Assembly: GCA_038659295.1 (NCBI GenBank)
Contig: JASNGC010000003.1
Location: 124,001 to 188,000 of the forward strand
Direction of reading: 5' to 3'
DNA from: Enterocytospora artemiae
Taxonomy: Eukaryota > Microsporidia
Length of the DNA stretch: 64,000 nucleotides
A model generated the notes under the pieces. The model saw nothing but the letters and a program-made list of their open reading frames with translations, did no database searches and was not told where the DNA came from. The stretch's first letter is position 1, and each line of letters starts with the position of its first letter. Shown piece by piece: positions 49,753 to 59,799 of this stretch. A program made the position numbers and the translations under genes.

Positions 49753-50718
49753 TCATACATGTTCTCTAAAGAACTTGTGATCTAGGGCGTCTGCCAACTT
49801 GATCCTCTTTGTGGGATCCATTATCAGCATTTGCTCTATAAGACTAAGGGCATCTGCATTCAAATTGCAGTATCTGCTCTTAAACTTACTAAGTTCCGTT
49901 CCATTCTCTTTACACTCAGCAGTAACAATCGTTAGCTGCTCTAACTCAGAATGGCCCTGAAATGCGGCCTTGGACTGAAGCAGTTCCAAAAATATACATC
50001 CTACTGACCATACATCAACCGGATACGAATAGCTTAGCCCATTCAGCAACTCAGGAGCCCTATACCACAGAGTAACGACATTGGTTGTCATTTCCTTGGA
50101 CATTGGGCGGGACATACCAAAGTCTATTATTTTAATAATGTACGGACACCTGTATATATCACCATTCTCTATATTTCTACACTGAGGATCAGACAGGGAG
50201 GTCTTGCCAAATGTAGTGTTATCTCCATCCAAGTTTATCTTCTCTATCATAATATTTGCAGTCTTTAAATCTCTGTGAATAAATCCATTAGAATGTATAT
50301 AAATCATTCCTTCAATAATCTGCTTCATTACTCCACGAATATGTGAAATCCTATTCTTCACAGGAAAGAAATCCTCCTTTATGGAGAACAGATCTGTGGC
50401 ATAGTATGGAAATATCACATTTATTTTTTCATTTCTTACATCTACCTTTAATATATCTATCACATTTATATGCTTTAGCTTTTTCAAAGCTTTTATTTCT
50501 CTAATTGTAGTAATATGAACAGTTGTGTCTCGGTATGTAAATGTCTTGGCAGCATATACTCTATCCAGCTTGTCAAAGCAGAATCTTACATCTCCAAAAG
50601 TACCACGTCCTATATATTCTCCATACCGAACAATGGTTGGTGATGGGCTTTCACAGGCTTGGTCATAGGATACGGAAGCAGAACCCTCATGGATTTCCGT
50701 CCTCTTTCTGAAGAGCAT
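49753..50718 (-). CDS. Cyclin-dependent kinase-like protein kinase
   Basis: The kinase has GRGTFGDVR (glycine loop), AAKTF (catalytic Lys), TTIREIKALKKL (the PSTAIRE-position helix), IHRDLKTANIMI, KIIDFGMSR and VVTLWYRAPELL, the last being a CDK hallmark, followed by PVDVWSVGCIFLELL. The TTIREI helix and long insert before DFG fit transcriptional CDKs (Cdk9/Bur1 or Cdk11) better than cell-cycle CDKs. The start at 50718 is chosen because CCC lies about nine bases upstream; an ATG at 50817 would add 33 residues. The partner cyclin is unknown. Confidence 0.85.
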   Translation of the reverse strand: MLFRKRTEIHEGSASVSYDQACESPSPTIVRYGEYIGRGTFGDVRFCFDKLDRVYAAKTFTYRDTTVHITTIREIKALKKLKHINVIDILKVDVRNEKINVIFPYYATDLFSIKEDFFPVKNRISHIRGVMKQIIEGMIYIHSNGFIHRDLKTANIMIEKINLDGDNTTFGKTSLSDPQCRNIENGDIYRCPYIIKIIDFGMSRPMSKEMTTNVVTLWYRAPELLNGLSYSYPVDVWSVGCIFLELLQSKAAFQGHSELEQLTIVTAECKENGTELSKFKSRYCNLNADALSLIEQMLIMDPTKRIKLADALDHKFFREHV

Positions 50719-50839
50719 ATATATAAAGGGATTCAAAAATAAAATACTGATTCGTGCTACTGGAATAGAAAATATTCTTTGAGAGTATGATTGGGAATAT
50801 AATCGATTTATTGACATTAAATAACAGACTTACTTTTGA

Positions 50840-51283
50840 TCACGTATCATACCTCATGAACAACACAGTATAAGCAATTACCACCGGTAAAAAGAAGCAC
50901 GATATTATACATTGCTTCTTTGGATCATTCCTGTATTTTATTATTAGAAAGACAAATGGTATAGAAATTCCAAGATATCCGACATAAAATAGTATACCAG
51001 AGAACTCATCCTGTAATCTTCTTAATTCTTCTGGATCTTCGGGCTCTTCTGGTGTTTTCATCGATGTACAAATAATTCCCCAGACAGATAAAACTATATA
51101 ACACACTCCTTTACAAATGCATACTATCACGTATCCTAAGAAACTTACTACGTTTCTTAAGAAATTACTTGGTGGCTTAGCATATTTCAAGTTATTGTCC
51201 AGTATCAAATCCTTGCCATCAAGTGATAATTCACCTCTAGTAGAAATAATAAAGTCCATAGAATTTAGACTGACTTGAGACAT
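50840..51283 (-). CDS. Membrane protein, family unknown
   Basis: 147 residues with a polar N-terminal 40, then a hydrophobic block (VVSFLGYVIVCICKGVCYIVLSVWGIICTS), a short acidic Pro/Glu-rich loop (KTPEEPEDPEELRR) and two more hydrophobic segments (ILFYVGYLGISIPFVFLII, CIISCFFLPVVIAYTVLF). CCC directly precedes the ATG. No family is recognised. Confidence 0.82.
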   Translation of the reverse strand: MSQVSLNSMDFIISTRGELSLDGKDLILDNNLKYAKPPSNFLRNVVSFLGYVIVCICKGVCYIVLSVWGIICTSMKTPEEPEDPEELRRLQDEFSGILFYVGYLGISIPFVFLIIKYRNDPKKQCIISCFFLPVVIAYTVLFMRYDT

Positions 51284-52059
51284 GGGGCAGATATTGAAAA
51301 ATTATTTAAAATTAACAGATTGATGAATATTGATAAAGTACAGACATATGCAATAAGCCAGAATATCATATCGTCTTATTTAGTTGATAAAAGTTTTAAG
51401 GAGAATTTAATTTCCCAAAATGAATATTGATAAAATTATTTTTGATAAAACTTGATGAATGATATTTATTAGCATTGTTAATTTTCCTTATTTGGAAGTC
51501 TACAGTGTTTGTATGGTTTTTGGTATTCAAGGAATTAATTTTAAGATAGGATAATATGCTAGATCCATAATATCAATGTAGAATCACGAATTGCCTGTTA
51601 ATAAGTTCAAAATCTGAATCGATTTTTCGACTTCAAGGCTTTTAAACCTAAATAATGACATTTTAACAAGGTAATGAACTATATGACTAATCAGAAAAGC
51701 TTGAATTAGAGTATAGAAAATATTATAGAACTTTTCAGTACACAAAGTAATTTTAAATTATGAAGGCAATATAGTTCGAGATATTTAATATATATAACCA
51801 AATGATTTATTGTGATTTTGTTCGCTGAGTGAATAATGATGTCACAGTAACCAAAGCCATACAATATACTGTACACATGAAATACGAGTAAAGCTGGTTG
51901 TATTAGAGGGAATAGGTGACTCATACCAAAAAGTAGGTCATAAAAAGAATTTATTAATAAACACAATTTGGGTACTACACACAATAGAACTGACTACATC
52001 CTAAACCACAATTTTCAGTATTGAACCCTATAAGATTACAAGGCAGACTCTTGAATTGC
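51284..52059. other. Intergenic stretch
   Basis: About 775 bases, very AT-rich. One ORF (51706-51984, minus) begins at a non-ATG codon and looks like noise. I see no gene or structured element. Confidence 0.6.
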
Positions 52060-53955
52060 CTAAAATCCACCACGCATTTTTCTTTTGCTCGCTGGTTTAA
52101 CCTTGGGAACTATTTTCTTTTTAACGGCTGTATTTTCTTTGGAGAATAATTCACTGTAGATGGGGAATTCACTCTTAATGGATTGGGTATTTTGTGAATC
52201 TTCAATGATTTCTGGATTTTCCGCAGTCATACTAGGTTGTACTTCTGTCCTTTGAGCCTTTCTCTTCAGGTACTCACTCTTCAGAAATTCGTAGTTATTG
52301 TCGTTAAAAAAATTTATTTTGCGATATATTTCTCGTTTTCTCAAAATGATTCGATTCTTTTTTCTTTCTAGAAAGAAATCGCTACATTTTGGATTCAAAC
52401 CGCTCATCTTTACTTTAATTTGGTTCTGGGACACTACACACAGATCAGAGTCCTCCCACTTTGACTGATGGGCTTTAATAGCACCTTGCTCTGCATCTTC
52501 ATTAAAAAAATATCCAATCTCTTCCGAAGATGAATCGTCGAAAGGCTCCGGAAGCTGAAGTTCTCTATTCATGATCTCAATTTCGTTTTGCTTTGTTTTT
52601 TCGCTCTCTAGTTCTTCTTCAAGTCTTCGATCCAAATTATGTTTATCTTGAAAATTGATCGAATACCTCAAGCGTGTAAAAAACTTTTCGATATCTTCAT
52701 ATTCAATAGATCTTCTCTCACAATTCGTACTGGAATCTGAAAATTCAAGTATGTTATCCCTGTACAGAATACCTTCCTGATTATGTAACTCTTTTATTCG
52801 TTTTCGTCTATCAACCAATTTTTCGCTTCCAACAACAACTTCATCGTGACAGAGATAGTACACATTTGAGCCAAAGCCAGAAACACACAGAAGACATTTA
52901 TTGAAATTTTCAGGGGTAGATTCCATGACAAAACTCCCGCCTTTCCCTGAAATATACTTCTTTTCTGCTCGAAGGTATCCAGACTTTGTGTGTAAAATAA
53001 CAGTATTTGTGGTAAAGGACATTGTTCTGCCAGATGGCAATGGAATACCTATTGCAGTGTGCTCCATTGTTCTTGTGTCTATTCGATACAAATATATGCG
53101 TGTTAAAATATAAATAACCTGATCTTCCAAATGAGCAGATTGTAAATGCTGGTATGAAACCAAAGATGTGCAACAATACTCAAAATCAGGAATATTAGAA
53201 CTCTTTGAACAATCAGTGGTGTTCTCCCCATCAGCAATACCTGTTATCATTTTATACTTATGTGTACCTCTTCGCGTCACAAAGAAGATGAAATTATTCT
53301 GTACAAAAATCCTATCACAGATCTTTCCTTGCTTTTCTGTTCCTCTCTTACTTATGCGAAAAGTATCCTTATATGGCACTCTGATTTGTCTTCCGCTGTT
53401 GGTATGGATTATTACCACTTCGGGCGTCAATATATACAGATGGTAATCCACAGCGATATCAACTATGCCCTCTTCAACATAAATTGTTGAATTATTTAGA
53501 GGTGTGTATGAATATACATGGTTATAAGACATCATAAATAGCTGCAGCCCATTTGCGACAATTTTAATCAGATGTGTTGGAATTTTAAAATGGATTCTGT
53601 CGTTTGACAAATGATGAAGCAGCTCATAGGAAAGCGGAGTATATTCGCTATATTTCGAGGTGTCTTTTGATTTTCCAGAGCAGCCGGGGGATGTTGCTCT
53701 ATTGGACCTGTCTCCATTATCACTTCCGATATGCTCATGATTATTCAATTTTTTCCTGTTAATTATCTTCAAATTGTTTCCGTAAGATAAAATTAGATAG
53801 AATTCACTAATAAACACCTTTATAGATGATACTTCACTGGAAATAGAAACCACTGGATTGCCATGAAGAAAGTCGTTGGTTTCGTTTGTCAGATAATAAA
53901 ATTGTTGGGCCGGCTTGAGCAATTCGTATACTGGACGTGGAAATGAAATTGTCAT
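52060..53955 (-). CDS. Unrecognised 631-residue protein, possible beta-propeller
   Basis: The N-terminal 400 residues alternate strand-like segments (SIKVFISEFYLILSYGNNLKII, IFFVTRRGTHKYKMI, VIYILTRIYLYRIDT), which suggests WD40/beta-propeller repeats. The C-terminal part is charged and helical (RRLEEELESEKTKQNEIEIM), then basic, ending PKVKPASKRKMRGGF. CCC lies near the ATG. A nuclear scaffold or assembly factor would fit the layout, but no family is recognised. Confidence 0.82.
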   Translation of the reverse strand: MTISFPRPVYELLKPAQQFYYLTNETNDFLHGNPVVSISSEVSSIKVFISEFYLILSYGNNLKIINRKKLNNHEHIGSDNGDRSNRATSPGCSGKSKDTSKYSEYTPLSYELLHHLSNDRIHFKIPTHLIKIVANGLQLFMMSYNHVYSYTPLNNSTIYVEEGIVDIAVDYHLYILTPEVVIIHTNSGRQIRVPYKDTFRISKRGTEKQGKICDRIFVQNNFIFFVTRRGTHKYKMITGIADGENTTDCSKSSNIPDFEYCCTSLVSYQHLQSAHLEDQVIYILTRIYLYRIDTRTMEHTAIGIPLPSGRTMSFTTNTVILHTKSGYLRAEKKYISGKGGSFVMESTPENFNKCLLCVSGFGSNVYYLCHDEVVVGSEKLVDRRKRIKELHNQEGILYRDNILEFSDSSTNCERRSIEYEDIEKFFTRLRYSINFQDKHNLDRRLEEELESEKTKQNEIEIMNRELQLPEPFDDSSSEEIGYFFNEDAEQGAIKAHQSKWEDSDLCVVSQNQIKVKMSGLNPKCSDFFLERKKNRIILRKREIYRKINFFNDNNYEFLKSEYLKRKAQRTEVQPSMTAENPEIIEDSQNTQSIKSEFPIYSELFSKENTAVKKKIVPKVKPASKRKMRGGF

Positions 53956-54463
53956 AACAGGGCGATGAAAACCACCAAATTAAAGTATGGTAATTTTGAA
54001 GCCTGTGTTGTGAATTGATTGCAGCTATCTCATGGTATTGCCTTTAGACAAAATTAAAGGCTAGATTCAAATTAGTCCTTAATATAACTCCATATGAAAC
54101 GGCTATTGTTAATATATTTATGAGGATTTTGGTCATATGCCCCTAGTACGAGAGTTGATTGGAAGAGTATCGCTGATTGGTGAAAGTTCCACCAGCAAAT
54201 GATGAAATTCCTCATATATTTGTCTCAGATATTGATTAAAAAGTATTCGCAGGGATCCGGTTGATTTCAAGTTTGAATTCTACAAATCGGAATTTAACAG
54301 ATAAAGCTCCCATCATCCGATTTCGTAGTCTTAGAATACCCCAATTATTTATTTTCTAATGAAATATGATTTTGTCAGAGAAATCATTTATCAATTATGG
54401 GATGTTACAAAAATATGTTTCAGGTTTAAAAAAGGTATAAAAAGTAAAATAAAAGCCTAGAAT
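53956..54463. other. Intergenic stretch
   Basis: About 508 bases without a gene. It contains the TATA-box promoter of the following secreted-protein gene near its end (separate entry). Confidence 0.6.
54436..54443 (+). promoter_or_regulatory. TATA box of the Ser/Tyr-rich secreted protein gene
   Basis: TATAAAAA within AGGTATAAAAAG lies 28 bases upstream of the ATG at 54464. This is the clearest TATA box in the window and replaces the CCC signal found at most other starts. Confidence 0.55.
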
Positions 54464-55111
54464 ATGTTTTTCACACTTACAGTAGCAGCAGTTCAAGCCC
54501 TTGGTTACTCCTCCAGCAGCAGTTCATACTCCTCTTCTTCGATGAAAGGAGGTTATTCTTCTGCATTTACTCCTTCCTACTATAGTAGCAGCAGCAGATT
54601 CTCTTCCCCCTTTGCCCCTTCCATCTACTCGTCAAGCTATGGCTACAGCAGCTCTTACAACTCTTCAATGTCTCTTTCAACCGTCATGGCTAATATTACA
54701 TCGAATCTCTATGATATGGCTAGAAAAATCAGGCCTGGGGTGGAAATGTTCAGGACCGAGACATTGTCAGCCTCTCTGGAAGATCTTATTGCAAACTTTG
54801 GTAAGGTCGACAATCCAACATCTCGTGATGCAAATGAACTGGTACTTGGATTGGACTCTGTGGCTGTCAGCAAATCCATTTCTGATACTATTGCATCACT
54901 CAATCTTGAGCCAAAAGGTCGTAATGATAAGATTGACCCATTTGTTACTAAGTTACAGGCTGTGTTGGATCTTACTAAGCTTGTGAAAGAAGAAAAGGCC
55001 AAAGTTCCAGAAGTGCTGTCTGCATTGAAAGAAGTTTATGTATTTTACAACGATAATCGTTTCAATCTCGGTGGAATTATGATCAAGACCTCGAGTTCAG
55101 TATTCTATTAA
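54464..55111 (+). CDS. Ser/Tyr-rich secreted protein, candidate spore wall or polar tube component
   Basis: A 215-residue protein with a signal-peptide-like start (MFFTLTVAAVQALG), then about 60 residues made almost wholly of Ser and Tyr with Pro, Gly and Phe (SSSSSYSSSS, SSYGYSSSYNSS). The remaining 140 residues are a compact helical domain (SLEDLIANFGKV, KLQAVLDLTKLV). The promoter has a strong TATA box instead of CCC, which suggests stage-specific or high expression. No family is recognised. A structural role in the spore is an inference. Confidence 0.82.
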   Translation: MFFTLTVAAVQALGYSSSSSSYSSSSMKGGYSSAFTPSYYSSSSRFSSPFAPSIYSSSYGYSSSYNSSMSLSTVMANITSNLYDMARKIRPGVEMFRTETLSASLEDLIANFGKVDNPTSRDANELVLGLDSVAVSKSISDTIASLNLEPKGRNDKIDPFVTKLQAVLDLTKLVKEEKAKVPEVLSALKEVYVFYNDNRFNLGGIMIKTSSSVFY

Positions 55112-55331
55112 TAAATTAATTGATCGATTTGCAAAAATATTGAGAGCTTTAGTTAGTTAGGCGATAAGTCCGGATGCCAACCAAATGAGTATTTAACGGT
55201 GTTGAGGTTGGTTGAAGCAATAATTTGTGAGGTGTGTAGACAAGCAACAGTGAAGTGACAGTGGATTCCATGACAATGTTTTTCCTCCTGTTTATATTTT
55301 GAATTTCAAAATTTTCTGACTTACCCCTTTC

Positions 55332-55862
55332 ATGGGAAGAAAAGCCAAATTAAAGAAAATTCGGAAAATGGCTTATAAGAAGAGAGAGAAAGAGGATTTG
55401 GAAACCGTCATTTCAGAAGAGTCTGAAGTTTCACAGGGAAGGGAAGAAAGAGACATTCTAAACTACTCTCTAAAACCACCATTTCAAGTCATTCTTGACA
55501 CCAACTTTATAAATGATTGTATTAGAAAGAAAATAGATGTGGAAAATTGCTTAATGGAGTGTCTGGATGCAGAGGTACATCTTTACGCTCCAGAATGTGT
55601 ATATGCTGAACTAGAGAAGTTGGGAAGGGTGTTTAGACTGGCCCTAAGCATGATTAGGAAGATGAAAGTTACGAAATTAGCCTGTCTTCATCAAGGAAGC
55701 TATGCTGATAATTGCATACTTCAACGGGTTAGTGAGTTTAAGTGCTATATTGTGGCCACTAGTGATGTAAATTTGCGGCAAAGGATAAAGAAAGTTGGCC
55801 ACATTCCTATCGTTTTCTTTCGGGGACATAAGTGTGTGACCGAAGAATTCTATAGAGGATGA
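55332..55862 (+). CDS. FCF1: Fcf1/Utp24 PIN-domain rRNA processing nuclease
   Basis: Fcf1 cuts pre-rRNA at sites A1/A2 within the small-subunit processome. A basic N-terminus (MGRKAKLKKIRKM) is followed by the PIN domain: VILDTNFINDCIRKK with the first acidic residue, CVYAELEKLGRVFRLAL, the SYADNCILQRV block (family TYADDCLVQRV) and CYIVATSDVNLRQRIKK (family CYIVATCDKDLKRRIRK). At 176 aa it is close to yeast (189). The acidic catalytic positions look kept. CCCC lies five bases before the ATG. Confidence 0.93.
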   Translation: MGRKAKLKKIRKMAYKKREKEDLETVISEESEVSQGREERDILNYSLKPPFQVILDTNFINDCIRKKIDVENCLMECLDAEVHLYAPECVYAELEKLGRVFRLALSMIRKMKVTKLACLHQGSYADNCILQRVSEFKCYIVATSDVNLRQRIKKVGHIPIVFFRGHKCVTEEFYRG

Positions 55863-55994
55863 AAGTATTATGCATATCTTTTCGTAGAACTTTGCAGTAG
55901 CATTGAAAATGATAACAAAAGATGATTCTCCATCAATATGAGGCTGGAAACTCAATTAATTTATTAAATATATTGTTACGAACAAATCTGCTCT

Positions 55995-57194
55995 TCAAAA
56001 TAACGAATCTAAGCTGTATACACTACAGATTGATCCATTTGCAACATAAAGATTGCTTTCAGAGATGTCTATATTGTTGATTTGATATTCTAGTTCCACA
56101 CAAAACTTTTCTTTCCCATTACTAATTCCCATCAACTTATTCTGTGAGACCAAAATCATACTTCCGTTATAAAGCCTTATAAAGTCTGCAAATCGAAACG
56201 GGCAAACACTTTCGTTAATTTTCCCCTGATCTATTTCAATAATTTTACCTTTTGGTGTGGTGATATATATTTTACCGCTCACTGTGTAGTCTAAAATACC
56301 ATATTTTATATTATAGTATGCAAATGTTCTGGAAATTACATTGAATTTGACAATCGTAGAACCTTCTACATAAAACAGATGGTTTTTGTGTATCTGTAAT
56401 TTGCATACATTTTCTCTGACTTCAATATCATATTCAAACGTAAAATCATGGCTTAATACAATGAGCTTGTTGTTTCCAGTCAGCACAAATAAATTGTTTT
56501 CGTTAAAGACCATTTCCTTGATATGAAAATCTAAAGTTTTGACCTCTGCTGATTTAATATCACAAATCTTATTTTGAAAATATGATAATACCTTACTACC
56601 TAGCTTGACCAATTTCAAATGGATACCATCCTCCAAGATCTTTCCCGCATAATCCTTACTTTCTAGAAAATTTAATTTCTTAATTTCTTTTTTTTTGAAG
56701 AGGCTTTCATTTTTTGTATTATTTTTGATGACTACAGCAGGCTTGAATTCTGCACTCTCACTTTTATTGGTAGTATCCTGGGAGGAATTGTCCTGGCTGT
56801 TCGTGCACTCTTGGTATTCCAAGATGTTGCTATCTTTTTTAAGACTGTAAATTCTATTTCCATAGGTACTTAGGTATACGATGCTACCAACCCCACAGAT
56901 CGATACAACCGTATCATCTATATCTATGTTTTCTTGCTCTAGTTTTTCTTTCAAATCGGCATAATCAATCACCAGAGTATCTTCAAAGCTTAAATTGTTC
57001 GTTTGGCACCACTCCAAAAGTGTCTTGGAAATGATCCGAACGCCATCACAATAGAATAGATATGTAGAGCTGTTAGAATAGAGGGTGTTCAAAAGCATTT
57101 GAATGGAGCCAATGGGTTCCTCAGCATCTATTTGTATAGGATCTGTGATTTCTGCAGAATTGGCTTTGTTTCGAAGTTGGACCAGAATATTCAT
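55995..57194 (-). CDS. Ytm1/WDR12-like ribosome assembly factor (NLE domain plus propeller)
   Basis: The N-terminus (NILVQLRNKANSAEITDPIQ ... LFYCDGVRIISKTLLEWC ... EDTLVIDY) matches the NLE ubiquitin-like domain of Ytm1/WDR12, which recruits the AAA protein Rea1/Midasin to the maturing large subunit. The rest of the 399 residues contains weakly WD-like strands (CGVGSIVYLSTYGNRIYSL, NLFVLTGNNKLIVLSHDF) that would form a propeller with few typical GH/WD motifs. Rsa4/Notchless is the alternative. No CCC is seen at the ATG. Confidence 0.7.
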   Translation of the reverse strand: MNILVQLRNKANSAEITDPIQIDAEEPIGSIQMLLNTLYSNSSTYLFYCDGVRIISKTLLEWCQTNNLSFEDTLVIDYADLKEKLEQENIDIDDTVVSICGVGSIVYLSTYGNRIYSLKKDSNILEYQECTNSQDNSSQDTTNKSESAEFKPAVVIKNNTKNESLFKKKEIKKLNFLESKDYAGKILEDGIHLKLVKLGSKVLSYFQNKICDIKSAEVKTLDFHIKEMVFNENNLFVLTGNNKLIVLSHDFTFEYDIEVRENVCKLQIHKNHLFYVEGSTIVKFNVISRTFAYYNIKYGILDYTVSGKIYITTPKGKIIEIDQGKINESVCPFRFADFIRLYNGSMILVSQNKLMGISNGKEKFCVELEYQINNIDISESNLYVANGSICSVYSLDSLF

Positions 57195-57707
57195 TACGGC
57201 AAATTTCTATAAAATATTTTATTGGGAAAAATCATGTTATATTGTTAAACAGATGAAGCTGCGATCAAATCAGAAGTTTGTGTAGATTCTCCGGCTATTG
57301 AGTGGTATTAAAACTTGTGTAAATCGGACACATCTAACTAAAAACAAGCCAGATAATTTTAGATAGGATTAAAGACAAGAGAAATATGTCTTGCTTAAAA
57401 TGAGCTATACAATTACGTAATTAAAAATAGACCACACCCATTTAAAATAACATTCTAAAATGAGTCACAATCTGGATAAAAACAATATGATTATATTTTA
57501 TCCGATGGTTTTTTGTAATTTCTTCTAGTAATTCCCATAAAATAGCATTGGAAATACCGACAATACCCAATATCTAGCCACTTATTGCTCTTATTACAAA
57601 TAAATCTAGACGATTATGAGTTTTTTAATTTTTGGCCATTTAATTTGTAGAATAATTTTTGATCATTTGGAACTGTTTTAAGGAATTTGATTTGTTGTTA
57701 AGGCTTA
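57195..57707. other. Intergenic stretch
   Basis: AT-rich, about 513 bases between divergent genes. No ORF, RNA or repeat is recognised. Confidence 0.6.
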
Positions 57708-58016
57708 ATGTTTACTCTTTTCTATTCTTGGAAGAAGCATTTAGATTCAATATTCACAAATAGGCCAGAAAGTATTGGAGATATTTTGGTCGAATTCATC
57801 ATACTGAACATCTTAATAATTTTAGCCATTTTAGTTTTGATAAGAATCATATATGTGTTTTTCACCTGTGCTGCAGCATGTAAACGACAAAATCGTTCAA
57901 TATTTAATCCCAATCCTGTAACAGATAGCACCGATTCATCAACCATAATTTACATTCAAGGTGAAACCAAATATCCAGCTAGAGACAAAAAGTTAGATAA
58001 CATCGAAGACAGATAA
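57708..58016 (+). CDS. Small single-span membrane protein
   Basis: A 102-residue ORF with one strong hydrophobic segment (FIILNILIILAILVLIRIIY) at residues about 30-50, a cysteine pair just after it (CAAAC), and a polar Ser/Asp-rich tail. The composition resembles a real tail of a membrane protein. There is no CCC motif and no known family. Confidence 0.5.
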   Translation: MFTLFYSWKKHLDSIFTNRPESIGDILVEFIILNILIILAILVLIRIIYVFFTCAAACKRQNRSIFNPNPVTDSTDSSTIIYIQGETKYPARDKKLDNIEDR

Positions 58017-58525
58017 ATGCCCTTAACAGAACTCATCGTATGTCTTCACGGTAGATTTATATTTGATCTTAATGTTTTTCAAGGTTTATTTTACATTAAG
58101 TTTAAAATATCAGAAATTGTTTAAATTTTTTTACGATGTAATGAACATGGATTTTTCTAGCTTAAACCATAACATTATGCATCAAAATACAGCTTCCATC
58201 ACACACGATGTGAATGACATAATCTTCTATGTAAAAGTATTGGTTTATGTGTGGACAAGTAAATACTAAGTCTATATGTTTTGTGAGTGACCTTTATATC
58301 TTCTTTTGGTGCCGAGAAATATTAATGTGTGCACTAAAAATGAGTTTATTAGTTATTTTCATTTAAGCGCACAAATATTCCTTTTTAAGCTGTAAATATT
58401 TTATTAACTTCGTAAAAATGGGTTGTTTGTTGTTGTCCACAGTAAATAGCAATGGCATGGTGTATAGATTTTATATATTGCACATATAACATCTCTGTTT
58501 TTGGCAAAAATTTTCACCCAATCTT

Positions 58526-59335
58526 ATGAAGTCAGAGCTTAATACTAAAATGCTGCGTATAGCGGTGGTTGAGGTTCTTCTGCAACTGGGCTTCGAAAAA
58601 TGCACTGAACAGTCACTGAATATTGTGACAGAAATATTTAATCATTATTTGGAATTTTTGGTACGCAGTATTCACCCAATTCAGCAATGTTCCTTTAGGA
58701 TTATTGCAGAAAAACTATTTGATGAGGCATATTCCTCTTCAGAATATGAGAAAACAGAACTGGACAAGTTTCTTGATCAGCAAAATGGGATTCTTAGGCT
58801 TATACAAGGACGTGGCAGTGACAAGGACAACAACCCAGGTTCCGGTTCTCTTCTGCATCTTCTGAGGCTTCTTCCTGCTGGACAAAGCTTGAAGAGTATT
58901 TACAAAACCACCAAGACATTGCATTTTGAAGAAGAAAAATTTTCATCATCCGGAAATATTCAAACAGAATTGGAATTGGACGCTTTTCTTCAAACATTCA
59001 TAGAGCACTGTGAGAGTAAATTCAGAAATAAAAGTGAGTTGAAGCATCATCAATATAAATGCAATTACGACAAAGACAATGAAGCCCAAGAAAATACAGT
59101 TACTCCGAGTGAGGGGGTTTCTGAGGATTGTAAATTAAACTTAAGTAATGATGTGGATAATATTTACGACTACAATCTTGGGCAGATTATAAACTCTAGC
59201 GGCCCATCGCAAGACATTGAATATATAAGCATGTCAGAACAACTGGCTCCTGAAGGTTCTGAGGAGGAGCAGCAGTTCTTTCTTGACGAATTTCAACCAG
59301 AAAAGTATAAAATCCATAAATTAGTGCGCGAATAA
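58526..59335 (+). CDS. Histone-fold (Bromo_TP) TAF-like protein
   Basis: The N-terminal 70 residues match the bromodomain-associated histone fold (MLRIAVVEVLLQLGFEKCTE, then SLNIVTEIFNHYLEFLVRSI), found in TAF3, TAF8 and Spt7. These pair with other histone-fold TAFs in TFIID or SAGA. The remainder is acidic and mostly disordered (EEEQQFF near the C-terminus). The start follows CCC by seven bases. With TAF7 2.1 kb away, TFIID is the likelier complex. Confidence 0.72.
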   Translation: MKSELNTKMLRIAVVEVLLQLGFEKCTEQSLNIVTEIFNHYLEFLVRSIHPIQQCSFRIIAEKLFDEAYSSSEYEKTELDKFLDQQNGILRLIQGRGSDKDNNPGSGSLLHLLRLLPAGQSLKSIYKTTKTLHFEEEKFSSSGNIQTELELDAFLQTFIEHCESKFRNKSELKHHQYKCNYDKDNEAQENTVTPSEGVSEDCKLNLSNDVDNIYDYNLGQIINSSGPSQDIEYISMSEQLAPEGSEEEQQFFLDEFQPEKYKIHKLVRE

Positions 59336-59799
59336 CTTTGACTTCTTTAATTAAAATACAATATTACGTAACAATACATACAGGTACAAAACCTCTGCAG
59401 TTAGGTTAATATATCTTATTAGTACATTGCTTTAAATCTATGTGACTATTTTTTAATGGCATGTTATCTATTTCCATCCATTTTCATGATTAAAAAGTAA
59501 GGGACATGGCATGGAAGAATCCTTCGTATCATAACTTTTGAATAATTGGGAGGTTTGTTTAAATTGATGAAAAATAGGCTTGATAAAAACATTCGTTAAT
59601 CTCCCATATTTGTCATTAACATGTATCGGCACTTAAGATAATACACAGTTTACCTTCTATATTGAGCAACTTGTTAGTTTGTAGGGTAATATTTGCGTTC
59701 GACAAGATGGTATGAAATGAGTGGGACTATAAAAACTCGTTAAGTAACTGTTGTTGTTTTTGATCTATATACTATTTACCAATAGCTATGACTTGAAAT
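59336..59799. other. Intergenic stretch
   Basis: AT-rich, 464 bases, tail-to-tail between genes. No ORF or RNA is recognised. Confidence 0.6.

Noticed and set aside
51706..51984. 92-residue minus ORF in a gap
   Set aside because: Opens at a non-ATG codon (ATT) and its hydrophobic composition is typical of AT-rich shadow frames.
58072..58269. 65-residue ORF upstream of the histone-fold TAF
   Set aside because: No CCC motif, no domain and AT-rich composition; cannot be told apart from chance.
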